Shown piece by piece: positions 30,924 through 38,469 of a stretch of 64,000 nucleotides of DNA. Source of the stretch: Curtobacterium pusillum (lineage in GTDB: Bacteria > Actinomycetota > Actinomycetes > Actinomycetales > Microbacteriaceae); the NCBI RefSeq assembly GCF_007680845.1, contig NZ_VEIY01000007.1, positions 143,892 to 207,891 of the forward strand, in the 5' to 3' direction. The stretch's first letter is position 1; the number at the start of each line of letters is the position of its first letter. The notes beneath the pieces were generated by a model. The model searched no databases, was not told where the DNA came from, and saw only the letters and a list, made by a program, of their open reading frames with translations. A program made the position numbers and the translations under genes.

Positions 30924-32501
30924 ATGCCTGTGACCGGATCGCTCCCCTTGCTGTCGGTCGTCGTACCCGTTGGACGCGTGGACGAGCACTTCGACGTCGC
31001 GCTCGACGCGCTCCGATCACAGTGTCACGCGCACCTCGAGATCATCGTCGTGCTCGACGGTGTCGGATCGCTCGTGCAGATGGAGGTCGAACGGCTCGTG
31101 CGGCAGGACGATCGTGTGCGGGTCGTCGTTGTGCAAGAGCGTTCCGGCGCTGGCAACGCTCGGAACGTCGGCCTCCGGCACGCGACAGGTGACTTCGTGG
31201 CTTTCGCAGACGCCGATGACCTCGTTCCGCTGGAGGCCTACGAGCGGTTGCTCACCGCCCTCACCCAATCGGGCTCGGACCTCGTCAGCGGTAGGGCCGA
31301 GCAGTTCGCGCCGAACGGTGTCCGCTCGACTTACTGGACGGTCGACGACGACCTCTGGGAGACGGGCGGAACCGCACTACAGCTCGCGGACACTCCACAG
31401 CTCGCCTTCGACCACACCCCCTGGAACAAGGTGTTTCGTCGAGCGTGGCTCCGGGACGCCGGTGTCGAGTTCCCCGTCGGCACGACCTGCGAAGACGTTT
31501 CCTGGTGGGCCTCGATCGTCGTCAAGGCCGTCGTGGACGTCCTGCCGGAGGTGGTCTACAACCACCGCCGCCACGACGGATCCGTCACCTCCGGCATCCA
31601 GCGGGGCGACGATCTCGAAGACTGGATCCTACAGACAACTGCGGCGATCGATACGTACGCGGCGCACGGCGCGGAGCTGGTGCTCGCAATTCTCGGACGA
31701 CGGCTCGTCCGCCGTGAAGCCTGGACGAGGGTTCGTCGGATCGGCCTCCTCGGCCCGGATGGCAGGCGGTCCCTGGGAGCGTTCGTGCAATGGATCAGTA
31801 CGTGGACGAACACTGCCGAGTTCGACGGTCTGAGCACGTTCCCGCGAACGGCGTACGCGCTCGTTCGTCTGGCAGAGCTGGAGCTCGCCGCCGCCTTCAT
31901 CGCGGTCTTCGCACCGCCGTCTGACGACGCCGTCGTGCGCTGGTCGGCCGTGGCGCCGGAGCTCGGTGCGGTCTTCGGTGAGACGGACCAACTTGCCTCC
32001 GACCTGTGGCGAGAGTGCTTGTTCCGTCCTTTGCTCGACGCCGCGCAGCGTGACGACGCGGCCCCGGTTCGGCCGCAGACAGTCGTTGACTTCTGGGACA
32101 CCTTCGTCACCGTGGGCCTCGACGAGCACGAGCGGCGCGTCCTCGCCGCACTCCGCGCGGGATCGCTCAACGACGTGGCGTTCCTCCGTCGCAACCGTCG
32201 CCTCCGTGCTACGGCGAGCCGTCGTGGGCGCACGATGACTGTGATGCTCTCCGGCCTGGACCGTCCATCGCTGGGACGCGTGGTGCAGGATCGTGCTGGG
32301 GTCACGACCGTCATCCATGACGGCGTCCTGTCCGACGGCACGCTGGTGCTCGCAGTTCGACTCCGCGGTTCGGACCGGCTCCGCCTGGAGTTCCCGATGA
32401 GTGGTGGCCGAAGTCACAGCGTCGACGTCGTCCCGGCGCAGACGGGCCGAACCGCAGCGGTGCGTCTCGCCCGAAGGCTCGCTGCTAGGGGGCTGCGTTG
32501 A
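30924..32501 (+). CDS. family 2 glycosyltransferase
   Basis: A 525-residue enzyme with an N-terminal GT2 domain: LPLLSVVVPVGRVDEHFDVA, HLEIIVVLDGVGS, GAGNARNVGLRHATGDFVAF and the DxD motif FADADDLVPLEAYERL (about residue 95). FDHTPWNKVFRRAWLRDAGV is the usual acceptor-side motif. The last 300 residues are not recognised. ATG 30924 is annotated. GTG 30930, which has GGAGAA at a better distance, and GTG 30891 are alternatives. It overlaps the next gene by TTGA, and the two look like a tandem duplication. Codon choice is less GC-biased than in the flanking core genes. Confidence 0.85.
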   Translation: MPVTGSLPLLSVVVPVGRVDEHFDVALDALRSQCHAHLEIIVVLDGVGSLVQMEVERLVRQDDRVRVVVVQERSGAGNARNVGLRHATGDFVAFADADDLVPLEAYERLLTALTQSGSDLVSGRAEQFAPNGVRSTYWTVDDDLWETGGTALQLADTPQLAFDHTPWNKVFRRAWLRDAGVEFPVGTTCEDVSWWASIVVKAVVDVLPEVVYNHRRHDGSVTSGIQRGDDLEDWILQTTAAIDTYAAHGAELVLAILGRRLVRREAWTRVRRIGLLGPDGRRSLGAFVQWISTWTNTAEFDGLSTFPRTAYALVRLAELELAAAFIAVFAPPSDDAVVRWSAVAPELGAVFGETDQLASDLWRECLFRPLLDAAQRDDAAPVRPQTVVDFWDTFVTVGLDEHERRVLAALRAGSLNDVAFLRRNRRLRATASRRGRTMTVMLSGLDRPSLGRVVQDRAGVTTVIHDGVLSDGTLVLAVRLRGSDRLRLEFPMSGGRSHSVDVVPAQTGRTAAVRLARRLAARGLR

Positions 32502-34207
32502 CGACTGTCCAGCTCTCGATCATCGTGCCTGTGCACGACGTCGGTCCCTGGATCAGGGAACAGCTCGACTGCATCCTCCGGCAGGACGTCGACCTCGAGG
32601 TGATCGTCATCGACGACCACTCTGGCGACGACACGGTTGCGGTCGTCCAGGAGATGGCCGCACAGGACGGCCGCGTGCGACTACACCACGCCGCATCGGT
32701 TGGCGGTGGCGCAGCACGCAACGAGGGCCTCGACCTGGCTCGGGGTGAGTACGTCGCTTTCGCCGATGGGGACGACCTCGTTCCCGACGGTGCCTACCGG
32801 ACCCTCATCCGGGCCCTTGAATCGACGGACGCGGAGATGGCGATCGGGCGGCACCTCAAGTTCAGCTCAGGGGCGACGTGGGAGCCGATGGCGACTTGGT
32901 ACGACGTCACGTCGGCTGCGGTGACCAACCTCGATGGGATGCCCGCGCTGCTCGCGAATCGTGCCTGCTGGAATCGTGTCTTCCGATCGGGCTTCTTACG
33001 GGCCAGCGGTGTGCGCTTTCCCGACGCCGCCAGGAGCAACGACGTCGTCCCGATGGTCTGTGCCTTGGTTGCCGCCGAACGTATCGCCGTGGTGCCGAGC
33101 ATCGTCTACCTGTACCGGCAACGTCCCGGAGCCTCGTCCATGACCGCTCGCGCGTCTGGAGTCGAGGGAACTTTGAGCTACATCGTCCAGGAGTCTGCCG
33201 CGGCCTTGCTCCTCGCCGGTTCGGAACCCGAAGTACGGCGCGCGCATGCGCGCGTCGTCCTTGACGCTGATGGGTACGTCCACCTCGCCCGCTTCCTCCG
33301 CGAGTGTCCGAGCGAACAGGACGTCGCGCGCGTTGTCGAGGCAGTCCGAGGGTTGTTGGCCGAGCTACCGTTGATTGATCGCGAGGCGGTGCGTGCCGAG
33401 CGGCGAGCCCTCTGGTACCTCGTGGCAGAGGGCGCAGCAGACCTCGCGGTGCAGTTCGCCGTTGCGACTCAGGAAGACCCGACCGCGGACGGCGTACGTC
33501 TCGCTTCGCTCCGTGCGTGGGCGGCCACGATCGCGTGGAGGGGCGGGCCGGCTGCGACGAGCGTGTTCGAGCTCGACCGCGACGCGCTGTTGGACGAAGG
33601 CCCGCTCGTGCTCCTTGCCAACCGCGCCGAACACACCGACAGCTGCACACTCGAGAAGGCGATTTCTGACCTCGCTCCTTTGATGACAGTGACCAGGACC
33701 CGATCCGAGGTCCTGCGGGCCGTCGCCCAAGCAGTGCAGAACGGCGATGCCCTCGGGGTGCGGATGGTATCGGCAGTCCGTCACCTCGCGCCCTTCGTCG
33801 TCGACGTTGCATCTCCAGACGCGGCGGGCTTGACCATGGAGGGACCGCTCCGGTCGGATCCTCTGGACGGGGTACGTCTCGAGATCGCCATGACGAGCGA
33901 CGACGGCACCGAGTTCGTCAGCGCGATCGAGCACGACGACGCCCGCTGGCGCTCCCGTGTGCACACGGAGGATCTCGCCCCGGGACGACACCGGGTTGCG
34001 CTCGTCGTCTCGTTCCGAGATCTCGAGCTGAGACTCCCGGTCGTGACCGCCCGGATGCCGCTGCCGCCGGTCGGTGACGGAGTCCAGCTGCAGCCGCTGG
34101 CCGATCGAGCAGACGGCTGGCGTGTCCTCGTCGACCGGCGGGCCGCGCCACATCTGCTTCGTCGCTTCGCTCGCGCTGCCCGGAGCCGACTTCGCGGACG
34201 CCGCTGA
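32498..34207 (+). CDS. family 2 glycosyltransferase
   Basis: A 569-residue GT2 enzyme. The N-terminal fold has QLSIIVPVHDVGPWIREQL, VIVIDDHSGDDTVAVVQEMA, GGGAARNEGLDLARGEYVAF and FADGDDLVPDGAYRTLIRAL. ANRACWNRVFRSGFLRASGV is the counterpart of the upstream gene's acceptor motif. The C-terminal 300 residues are mostly uncharacterised, with a beta-rich end. The TTG at 32498 overlaps the upstream stop, so both are translated together. Donor and acceptor are unknown. Confidence 0.85.
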   Translation: MTTVQLSIIVPVHDVGPWIREQLDCILRQDVDLEVIVIDDHSGDDTVAVVQEMAAQDGRVRLHHAASVGGGAARNEGLDLARGEYVAFADGDDLVPDGAYRTLIRALESTDAEMAIGRHLKFSSGATWEPMATWYDVTSAAVTNLDGMPALLANRACWNRVFRSGFLRASGVRFPDAARSNDVVPMVCALVAAERIAVVPSIVYLYRQRPGASSMTARASGVEGTLSYIVQESAAALLLAGSEPEVRRAHARVVLDADGYVHLARFLRECPSEQDVARVVEAVRGLLAELPLIDREAVRAERRALWYLVAEGAADLAVQFAVATQEDPTADGVRLASLRAWAATIAWRGGPAATSVFELDRDALLDEGPLVLLANRAEHTDSCTLEKAISDLAPLMTVTRTRSEVLRAVAQAVQNGDALGVRMVSAVRHLAPFVVDVASPDAAGLTMEGPLRSDPLDGVRLEIAMTSDDGTEFVSAIEHDDARWRSRVHTEDLAPGRHRVALVVSFRDLELRLPVVTARMPLPPVGDGVQLQPLADRADGWRVLVDRRAAPHLLRRFARAARSRLRGRR

Positions 34208-34314
34208 CCCGGTCAGGGCCGTTGCGTCAGTCGCGGCGTCGAAGCGCGTCCACACGTCCAACTCATCGCGTCGTCCGCCGGCCTGTGTTCACGGACGGAT
34301 CGTTGAATGGCGCG

Positions 34315-35163
34315 TCAGGAATCGACGCTCGCGAGCGTGCTCTTGCTGTGCGCACCACGCATGACGTCGGTCAGCACCATGCGGTCCAGATCCGCCATGA
34401 AGTCCTGGAAGAACGGACGACCGAAGTGCCATGGCGAGATCCCGTACGGATGATTGCCATCGGAGTGGTACGACCGGTCGCGGTTGTCGATGACGCGGAG
34501 GTCATGCCGGGAAAGAATCGACCGGTACAACGAGTCATACCGATCGTTCTCCTGAAGCAGGCGGCGGTACAGGTCGTCGCGCTTCTGGTCCCCGCGGTAC
34601 TTCACGAAGTTCAGGTCTCCAGTGCTCGTGCGGTAGTAAGAGCTGTAACGGAAGCAGTTCAGGACGAGGGTGGTGTTCGGCAGCGTCCGCTGCTTCCATT
34701 CAACGAAGTCGTCGACCGCGGTCTCGAGGAGTGGGACGTACGTGGCCGCGGCGTTCGCCATGTGCATGGTCGTGAACCCCTCGCCCCCCGCGAAGTAGTC
34801 GGTCTTCCGGAAGCTGTTGGGATTGTTCGTGATCGTCGCAGACCCGATCCGGGCGAGCCCGTACCGGACATCGGAGTAGATGTCGAAGAGCAAGAAGTCC
34901 GGCGCGAACTCCTCGATCTCAGCACGGTCGGTCTTCGCGATGTCACGCGCCATGGTCCGCGCGCCGTGGTCGTTGACCTTTTCGCCGGGCACGATCGCCG
35001 ATGCGATGTCGGAAGCGACCGGGTCGGAGAGGAAGCTCACGAGCCCGGTCTGCCAGGCGAGCGGGCCGAGCTCGTATAGGTCTTTGTAATGCGGATTGTT
35101 GCGTGTGATGAACGCCTCTCGCGTGACGCACGAGCCGACGATCGCGACCTTGACCGGTGACAC
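34315..35163 (-). CDS. DUF6270-like protein
   Basis: A 282-residue protein starting MSPVKVAIVGSCVTREAFIT. The GSCVTR start and the late HPYGISPWHFGRPFFQDFM pattern resemble a family found in glycan clusters, DUF6270 by memory. The GS-C motif and the HxxG...H region recall SGNH-like esterases, but the standard block spacing is absent and I do not assign an activity. The gene is on the minus strand, downstream of the GT-B gene at 35249-36331, probably in the same operon. The start is GTG 35163. Confidence 0.7.
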   Translation of the reverse strand: MSPVKVAIVGSCVTREAFITRNNPHYKDLYELGPLAWQTGLVSFLSDPVASDIASAIVPGEKVNDHGARTMARDIAKTDRAEIEEFAPDFLLFDIYSDVRYGLARIGSATITNNPNSFRKTDYFAGGEGFTTMHMANAAATYVPLLETAVDDFVEWKQRTLPNTTLVLNCFRYSSYYRTSTGDLNFVKYRGDQKRDDLYRRLLQENDRYDSLYRSILSRHDLRVIDNRDRSYHSDGNHPYGISPWHFGRPFFQDFMADLDRMVLTDVMRGAHSKSTLASVDS

Positions 35164-35248
35164 CCTCTACTCCGTCCAGTCGAGCATGAGAGCACGACAA
35201 GGTTCGATTATGCCTCAGGGGCACACGAGGGCCAGCGTCGCGCCGCGA

Positions 35249-36331
35249 TCATGCCACGAGGTTTCGCAGGAGATCGTCGTACCGGCGCGAGATCGAGAAC
35301 GGAGAAAGCCGATCCGCGAAGTCCCGCGCGGTGCCCCGTGGTGGCAACGGCTGCGAGAGAATTTCCGCGAGCGATCCCGCGTCGCCTGGCCGGAACCACC
35401 GGATCCATCGTTCTGCACCGAAGTCGCCCCGTAGGTGAGGCTCGTCCGGCAGGACGGTGGGCACCCCGAAGGTCGCGGCGAGGTGGAGACTTCCGGAGTT
35501 CAAGATGCGTCGGTAGGGCAATACGGCGACGTCAGCGGCGTCGAACCAGCGTTTCACGTCGCCATCGTGGACGAAGTCGTGCTGGCGGATCGTTCGGAGG
35601 CCCTCGGGCAGGAGCGCGTCGACGACCCGGACGTCCTCGGAGGACGTCTTGCCGGCGAGCATCAACACGATCCGCCCAGGGGGCGTCGCCTTCCCGAGTG
35701 CATCGATGAGCATGTCAACGCCCTTGTACGGGCGCACCTGGCCGAAGAAGAGGACGGCCAAGTCGTCTTCCTCCAGCTCGAAGGAGGCGCGCGCTTCGTC
35801 ACGCGAACCTGCTCCGTCGTACACCCCCCTGTAGCTCGGGTGCGGGATGTGCGCGATCGTCCGCTTCGACAGGTCGTAGAGCGGGGACACCACTTCATCG
35901 GTCTTGGAGTTGAGCACGTGCACGACGTCCGCCGTCCCCGCGAGGAACCGGCTCAGCTCGATCTCCAGGTCTTCGTGCCGCGCATCGTGGGCCAACGCGT
36001 TGTGCACGGTCCAAACCAGTCTTGCGCCCCGTCCCCGTGCGGCCTCGATCGCCTGCTTGAAGCGCACCAGCCGCGCTCGGGCTTCGGACGGGCTGCTTGC
36101 GCGCTGAACCACCGGTGCGGTCCAGTGAACGTGGATCACGTCCCCGACCTGCAACTCAGCGAGATCGTGCTCGAGCCGTTCGAGCCTCGCGGACTCGAGC
36201 ACTCTCCATCCTGACGCTCGAGGAGCAAGCAGCATCAGGTTCAGGTAGGGATTGTCGCGGTACACGGGGAAGACGGCGAGGCGTCCGGGCTGCTGACCGT
36301 CTCGAGCACTCTGGTGTTCTCCGTCTGCCAC
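35249..36331 (-). CDS. GT-B glycosyltransferase
   Basis: A 360-residue GT-B enzyme of the GT4 type. The N-terminal half has LAVFPVYRDNPYLNLMLLAP and GDVIHVHWTAPVVQRASSPS, then RLVWTVHNALAHDARHEDLE. The C-terminal half has VLFFGQVRPYKGVDMLIDAL, LMLAGKTSSEDVRVVDALLP, and the donor-site region FDAADVAVLPYRRILNSGSL followed by HLAATFGVPTVLPDEPHLRG. The GTG at 36331 has TAGGAT six bases upstream and no ribosome site, again a leaderless pattern. Its partner gene downstream is the DUF6270-like protein. Confidence 0.85.
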   Translation of the reverse strand: MADGEHQSARDGQQPGRLAVFPVYRDNPYLNLMLLAPRASGWRVLESARLERLEHDLAELQVGDVIHVHWTAPVVQRASSPSEARARLVRFKQAIEAARGRGARLVWTVHNALAHDARHEDLEIELSRFLAGTADVVHVLNSKTDEVVSPLYDLSKRTIAHIPHPSYRGVYDGAGSRDEARASFELEEDDLAVLFFGQVRPYKGVDMLIDALGKATPPGRIVLMLAGKTSSEDVRVVDALLPEGLRTIRQHDFVHDGDVKRWFDAADVAVLPYRRILNSGSLHLAATFGVPTVLPDEPHLRGDFGAERWIRWFRPGDAGSLAEILSQPLPPRGTARDFADRLSPFSISRRYDDLLRNLVA

Positions 36332-36337
36332 GAAGCG

Positions 36338-36343
36338 ATCCTA
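36338..36343 (-). promoter_or_regulatory. leaderless -10 box of the GT-B gene
   Basis: TAGGAT on the minus strand (36343-36338) precedes GTG 36331 by six bases. It matches the TAnnnT pattern at 17704, 25690, 27413, 38376 and 48018. Confidence 0.5.
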
Positions 36344-36401
36344 GGAGCATGTGAGCGTCGGCCAGTGAATGAGCACCTGTCAAATCGGGGAGGATGGGGG
36401 T

Positions 36402-37082
36402 ATGCGTGTCATGCGATGGGTACTGGTCGGGATCGTAGTCGTCACTGCCGTCACGCTCTCGATGGTGACCGTCGACCGCTCCACTCCGCTGGCAGCTGGC
36501 TCTGGACGGCCCGGACCACTGCGTATTGCGGTCGTCGGCGACTCCCTGAGCGCGGGCCGCTCGCGGTTCCTCGGCAACGGTCTCGACGACGGGACCTGGA
36601 TCACCAGCGCCGTCGGCGACGGCATCGAGTTCGTCGGGGGCTGGGCTCGATCGGGTGCGACCCCTGACCAGATGGCGGAGTCTGTGCGACCCGTGTCGGA
36701 CGTCGACGTCCTGGTGATCCTCGCCGGCACGAACGCGGTCCGCCTGCACCGGACGCTCGGTGTCGAAGCCGCTGCGTATCGATCCATCGTACGAACGGTT
36801 CATCCTCGGACAGTGCTGATCGCCGCGATCCCTCCGTACCATTGGCAGCCTCATGCAGCAATGGAGTACAACCAGGACCTGCGTCGCCTCGCGGACCGTG
36901 AAGGGTGGTCGTGGGGAGATCCGTGGAAGTTCGCCCGCAACGGCGCGGGATGGGTCCAGGGCGTGAGCGACGACGGAACGCACCCCGCGGGTGCTCGGCA
37001 GTACCGCGAGCTCGGGTCCTCGATGCGAACTCTCATCGAGCACGCTCGGGACGATCACGCGATCCCGCTCGCCGCCGATTGA
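36402..37082 (+). CDS. membrane-anchored SGNH-type hydrolase
   Basis: A 226-residue protein with an N-terminal hydrophobic anchor or signal (MRWVLVGIVVVTAVTLSMVT). It then shows the SGNH blocks IAVVGDSLSAGRS (nucleophile Ser), GGWARSGATPDQM (Gly block), VILAGTNAVRL (Asn block) and DDGTHPAGARQY (catalytic Asp and His). Enzymes of this type deacetylate or esterify extracellular glycans. ATG 36402 has GGGGAGGA nearby; ATG 36411 is also possible. It probably acts outside the membrane on the island's polymer. Confidence 0.85.
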   Translation: MRVMRWVLVGIVVVTAVTLSMVTVDRSTPLAAGSGRPGPLRIAVVGDSLSAGRSRFLGNGLDDGTWITSAVGDGIEFVGGWARSGATPDQMAESVRPVSDVDVLVILAGTNAVRLHRTLGVEAAAYRSIVRTVHPRTVLIAAIPPYHWQPHAAMEYNQDLRRLADREGWSWGDPWKFARNGAGWVQGVSDDGTHPAGARQYRELGSSMRTLIEHARDDHAIPLAAD

Positions 37083-37142
37083 CCGTTTGTGCCGGTTCGT
37101 GCGGTGTCAGGAGCCGGTCGGTGGCGTGGATAGCATCGAGGC

Positions 37143-37748
37143 ATGTTCAGAGGCCGTTCCAAGATCGATCCCGACTCCTCGTTGACCTTCGCCGTGTCCG
37201 GAGACTCCGTAACGGCGCGGCCGGAATCGTGGCGCGACCAGCTCGGGGACCGACACCTTCGGTTGGTCGGGGGCTTTGCGGAGGACGACGCCACGTCAGA
37301 GCGTGCCTTCGGGCAAGTCCGCCGATCGCTGGCCGACGTCCTCGTCGTCATGATCGGCATGAACGACGTCCGTGAAGGCGTGCCGTTCGAGACGATGACG
37401 GACAACATCGAGAAGATCGTGCGCTTCGCGGAGTGCGGCACCGCGTTGCTGTGCTTGATCCCACCGAGCAACCTCGTCGCCGGACCGGTCAACGCACGGG
37501 CCAACGGTGTCGTGGCCAACCGTCACCTCTTCGACCTCGGCGCGCGCAGAGGGTGGATCGTCGCGGACCCGTTCGCGTTCGCGCGCGCGTCGAACAACTC
37601 GTGGGGAGGGGGCTCGAGTGCTGACGGCGTGCACCCGCTGCCACACGCCTCAGCCGAAGCCGCGGTTCGAATGCGCCTGTTCATCCGGCAGGCGGCCGCC
37701 ACCGCCGCCCTCAACAAGGGCCGGGTCCCAGTGAACCTCACGCCCTGA
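37143..37748 (+). CDS. SGNH-type hydrolase without signal peptide
   Basis: A 201-residue protein with the SGNH blocks FAVSGDSVTARPESW, VGGFAEDDATSE, VVMIGMNDVREG (GMND block) and SADGVHPLPHASAE (Asp/His). It lacks the N-terminal membrane segment of its upstream neighbour, so it is probably cytoplasmic. It may act on an intracellular glycan or intermediate. TAGCAT lies five bases before ATG 37143 (37132-37137), so the transcript may be leaderless and separate from the upstream gene. Confidence 0.82.
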   Translation: MFRGRSKIDPDSSLTFAVSGDSVTARPESWRDQLGDRHLRLVGGFAEDDATSERAFGQVRRSLADVLVVMIGMNDVREGVPFETMTDNIEKIVRFAECGTALLCLIPPSNLVAGPVNARANGVVANRHLFDLGARRGWIVADPFAFARASNNSWGGGSSADGVHPLPHASAEAAVRMRLFIRQAAATAALNKGRVPVNLTP

Positions 37749-37805
37749 CCAGGCACGGCGCAGGTTGTGCCGGGCGGGACCTCTGGTACGCCTGCTCGGG
37801 GCGTG

Positions 37806-37961
37806 TCAATCGGCAGTAGCGACGAAGTACTCGGCCTCATGGAGTACCGAGCAGAACGCCAAGCCCGAGTGGCCGAGCGCGTTCCGTTTGCTGATCACCG
37901 TGCCGCACACCGCGCACCGTGTCGTGAACGTCGACCGCATGGTCTCGGAGAGGAGGGACAT
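37806..37961 (-). CDS. small zinc-finger-like protein, 51 residues
   Basis: A short minus-strand gene whose product carries CAVCGTVISKRNALGHSGLA then FCSVLHEAEYF. The CxxC and CxxxH pair, about 20 residues apart, suggests one bound zinc ion. It aligns without gaps to the core of the neighbour at 38211-38369, sharing the spacing C-x2-C-G, I-x2-R-x-A, G-x-A-F-C-x-V-L-H-E-x-E, which random open frames would not. ATG 37961 is chosen by that alignment; a longer frame exists upstream but shows no conservation. A TAACCT box at 37982-37987 is a possible promoter. Function unknown. Confidence 0.65.
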   Translation of the reverse strand: MSLLSETMRSTFTTRCAVCGTVISKRNALGHSGLAFCSVLHEAEYFVATAD

Positions 37962-38210
37962 ACCGACAGCGTGGACCGCAGAGGTTAACAACGATCCTCG
38001 GTTGTCTCCGATCATGGTGAACGTCGGCGAAGAATACGACTCGGACTCGACGAAGGCTCGCGTCAGAGCGCCCGCACGAGGGGAGTGCTCGTGTACCGGG
38101 ACGAGCATCACATCACCGCGACGCTCAGCAGGTCCCTCGCGCCGATGGTGGCCGACGCGATGCCCGCAAGTGCCGGGACGTTCCCGCGGTCGCGCGGCCT
38201 GGAGCACGGA

Positions 38211-38369
38211 TCAGACGGTCCCGAAGAAGTGCTCCACCTCGTGCAGCACACAGCAGAACGCTTCGCCGTCCACGAAGAAGGCATCTCGTCGCCGGATCGA
38301 GACTCCGCACTCGGCGCACTGCACGGTGGTGACGTGCCCGATGTGGCCAAGGTGATCGACGAGTGACAT
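38211..38369 (-). CDS. small zinc-finger-like protein, 52 residues
   Basis: The product starts MSLVDHLGHIGHV and continues with CAECGVSIRRRDAFFVDGEA, then FCCVLHEVEHFFGTV. It is the paralogue of the 51-residue protein 250 bases downstream. CxxC plus CxxxH again suggests a single zinc site; four spare histidines lie near the N-terminus. TAGCTT (38376-38381, minus strand) lies six bases before the ATG at 38369 with no ribosome site, which supports a real leaderless gene. It could be a tiny regulator or a partner of the glycan enzymes, but nothing shows which. Confidence 0.68.
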   Translation of the reverse strand: MSLVDHLGHIGHVTTVQCAECGVSIRRRDAFFVDGEAFCCVLHEVEHFFGTV

Positions 38370-38469
38370 GCTGCGAAGCTACGCTCCCGCCCCTGGCGCG
38401 CGCCCCGGATCCGCTGACAGTCCGGACAGGCGAAGCAGGGAGGCCGTCGAGTGGAGCGGTCGGTCCACC

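Larger units (their letters stand above)
37749..38469. other. gap holding only two small genes
   Basis: Between the SGNH gene and the large glycosyltransferase gene, 721 bases hold just the two small zinc-finger-like genes on the minus strand. Several other open frames pass through on both strands, but they lack a start signal, a relative or a recognisable motif. I see no tRNA and no insertion-sequence ends here. Confidence 0.5.

Noticed and set aside
38085..38366. A 93-codon + strand frame opposite the small zinc-finger gene
   Set aside because: No motif, no start signal, and the minus-strand reading keeps the Cys/His pattern shared with its paralogue.
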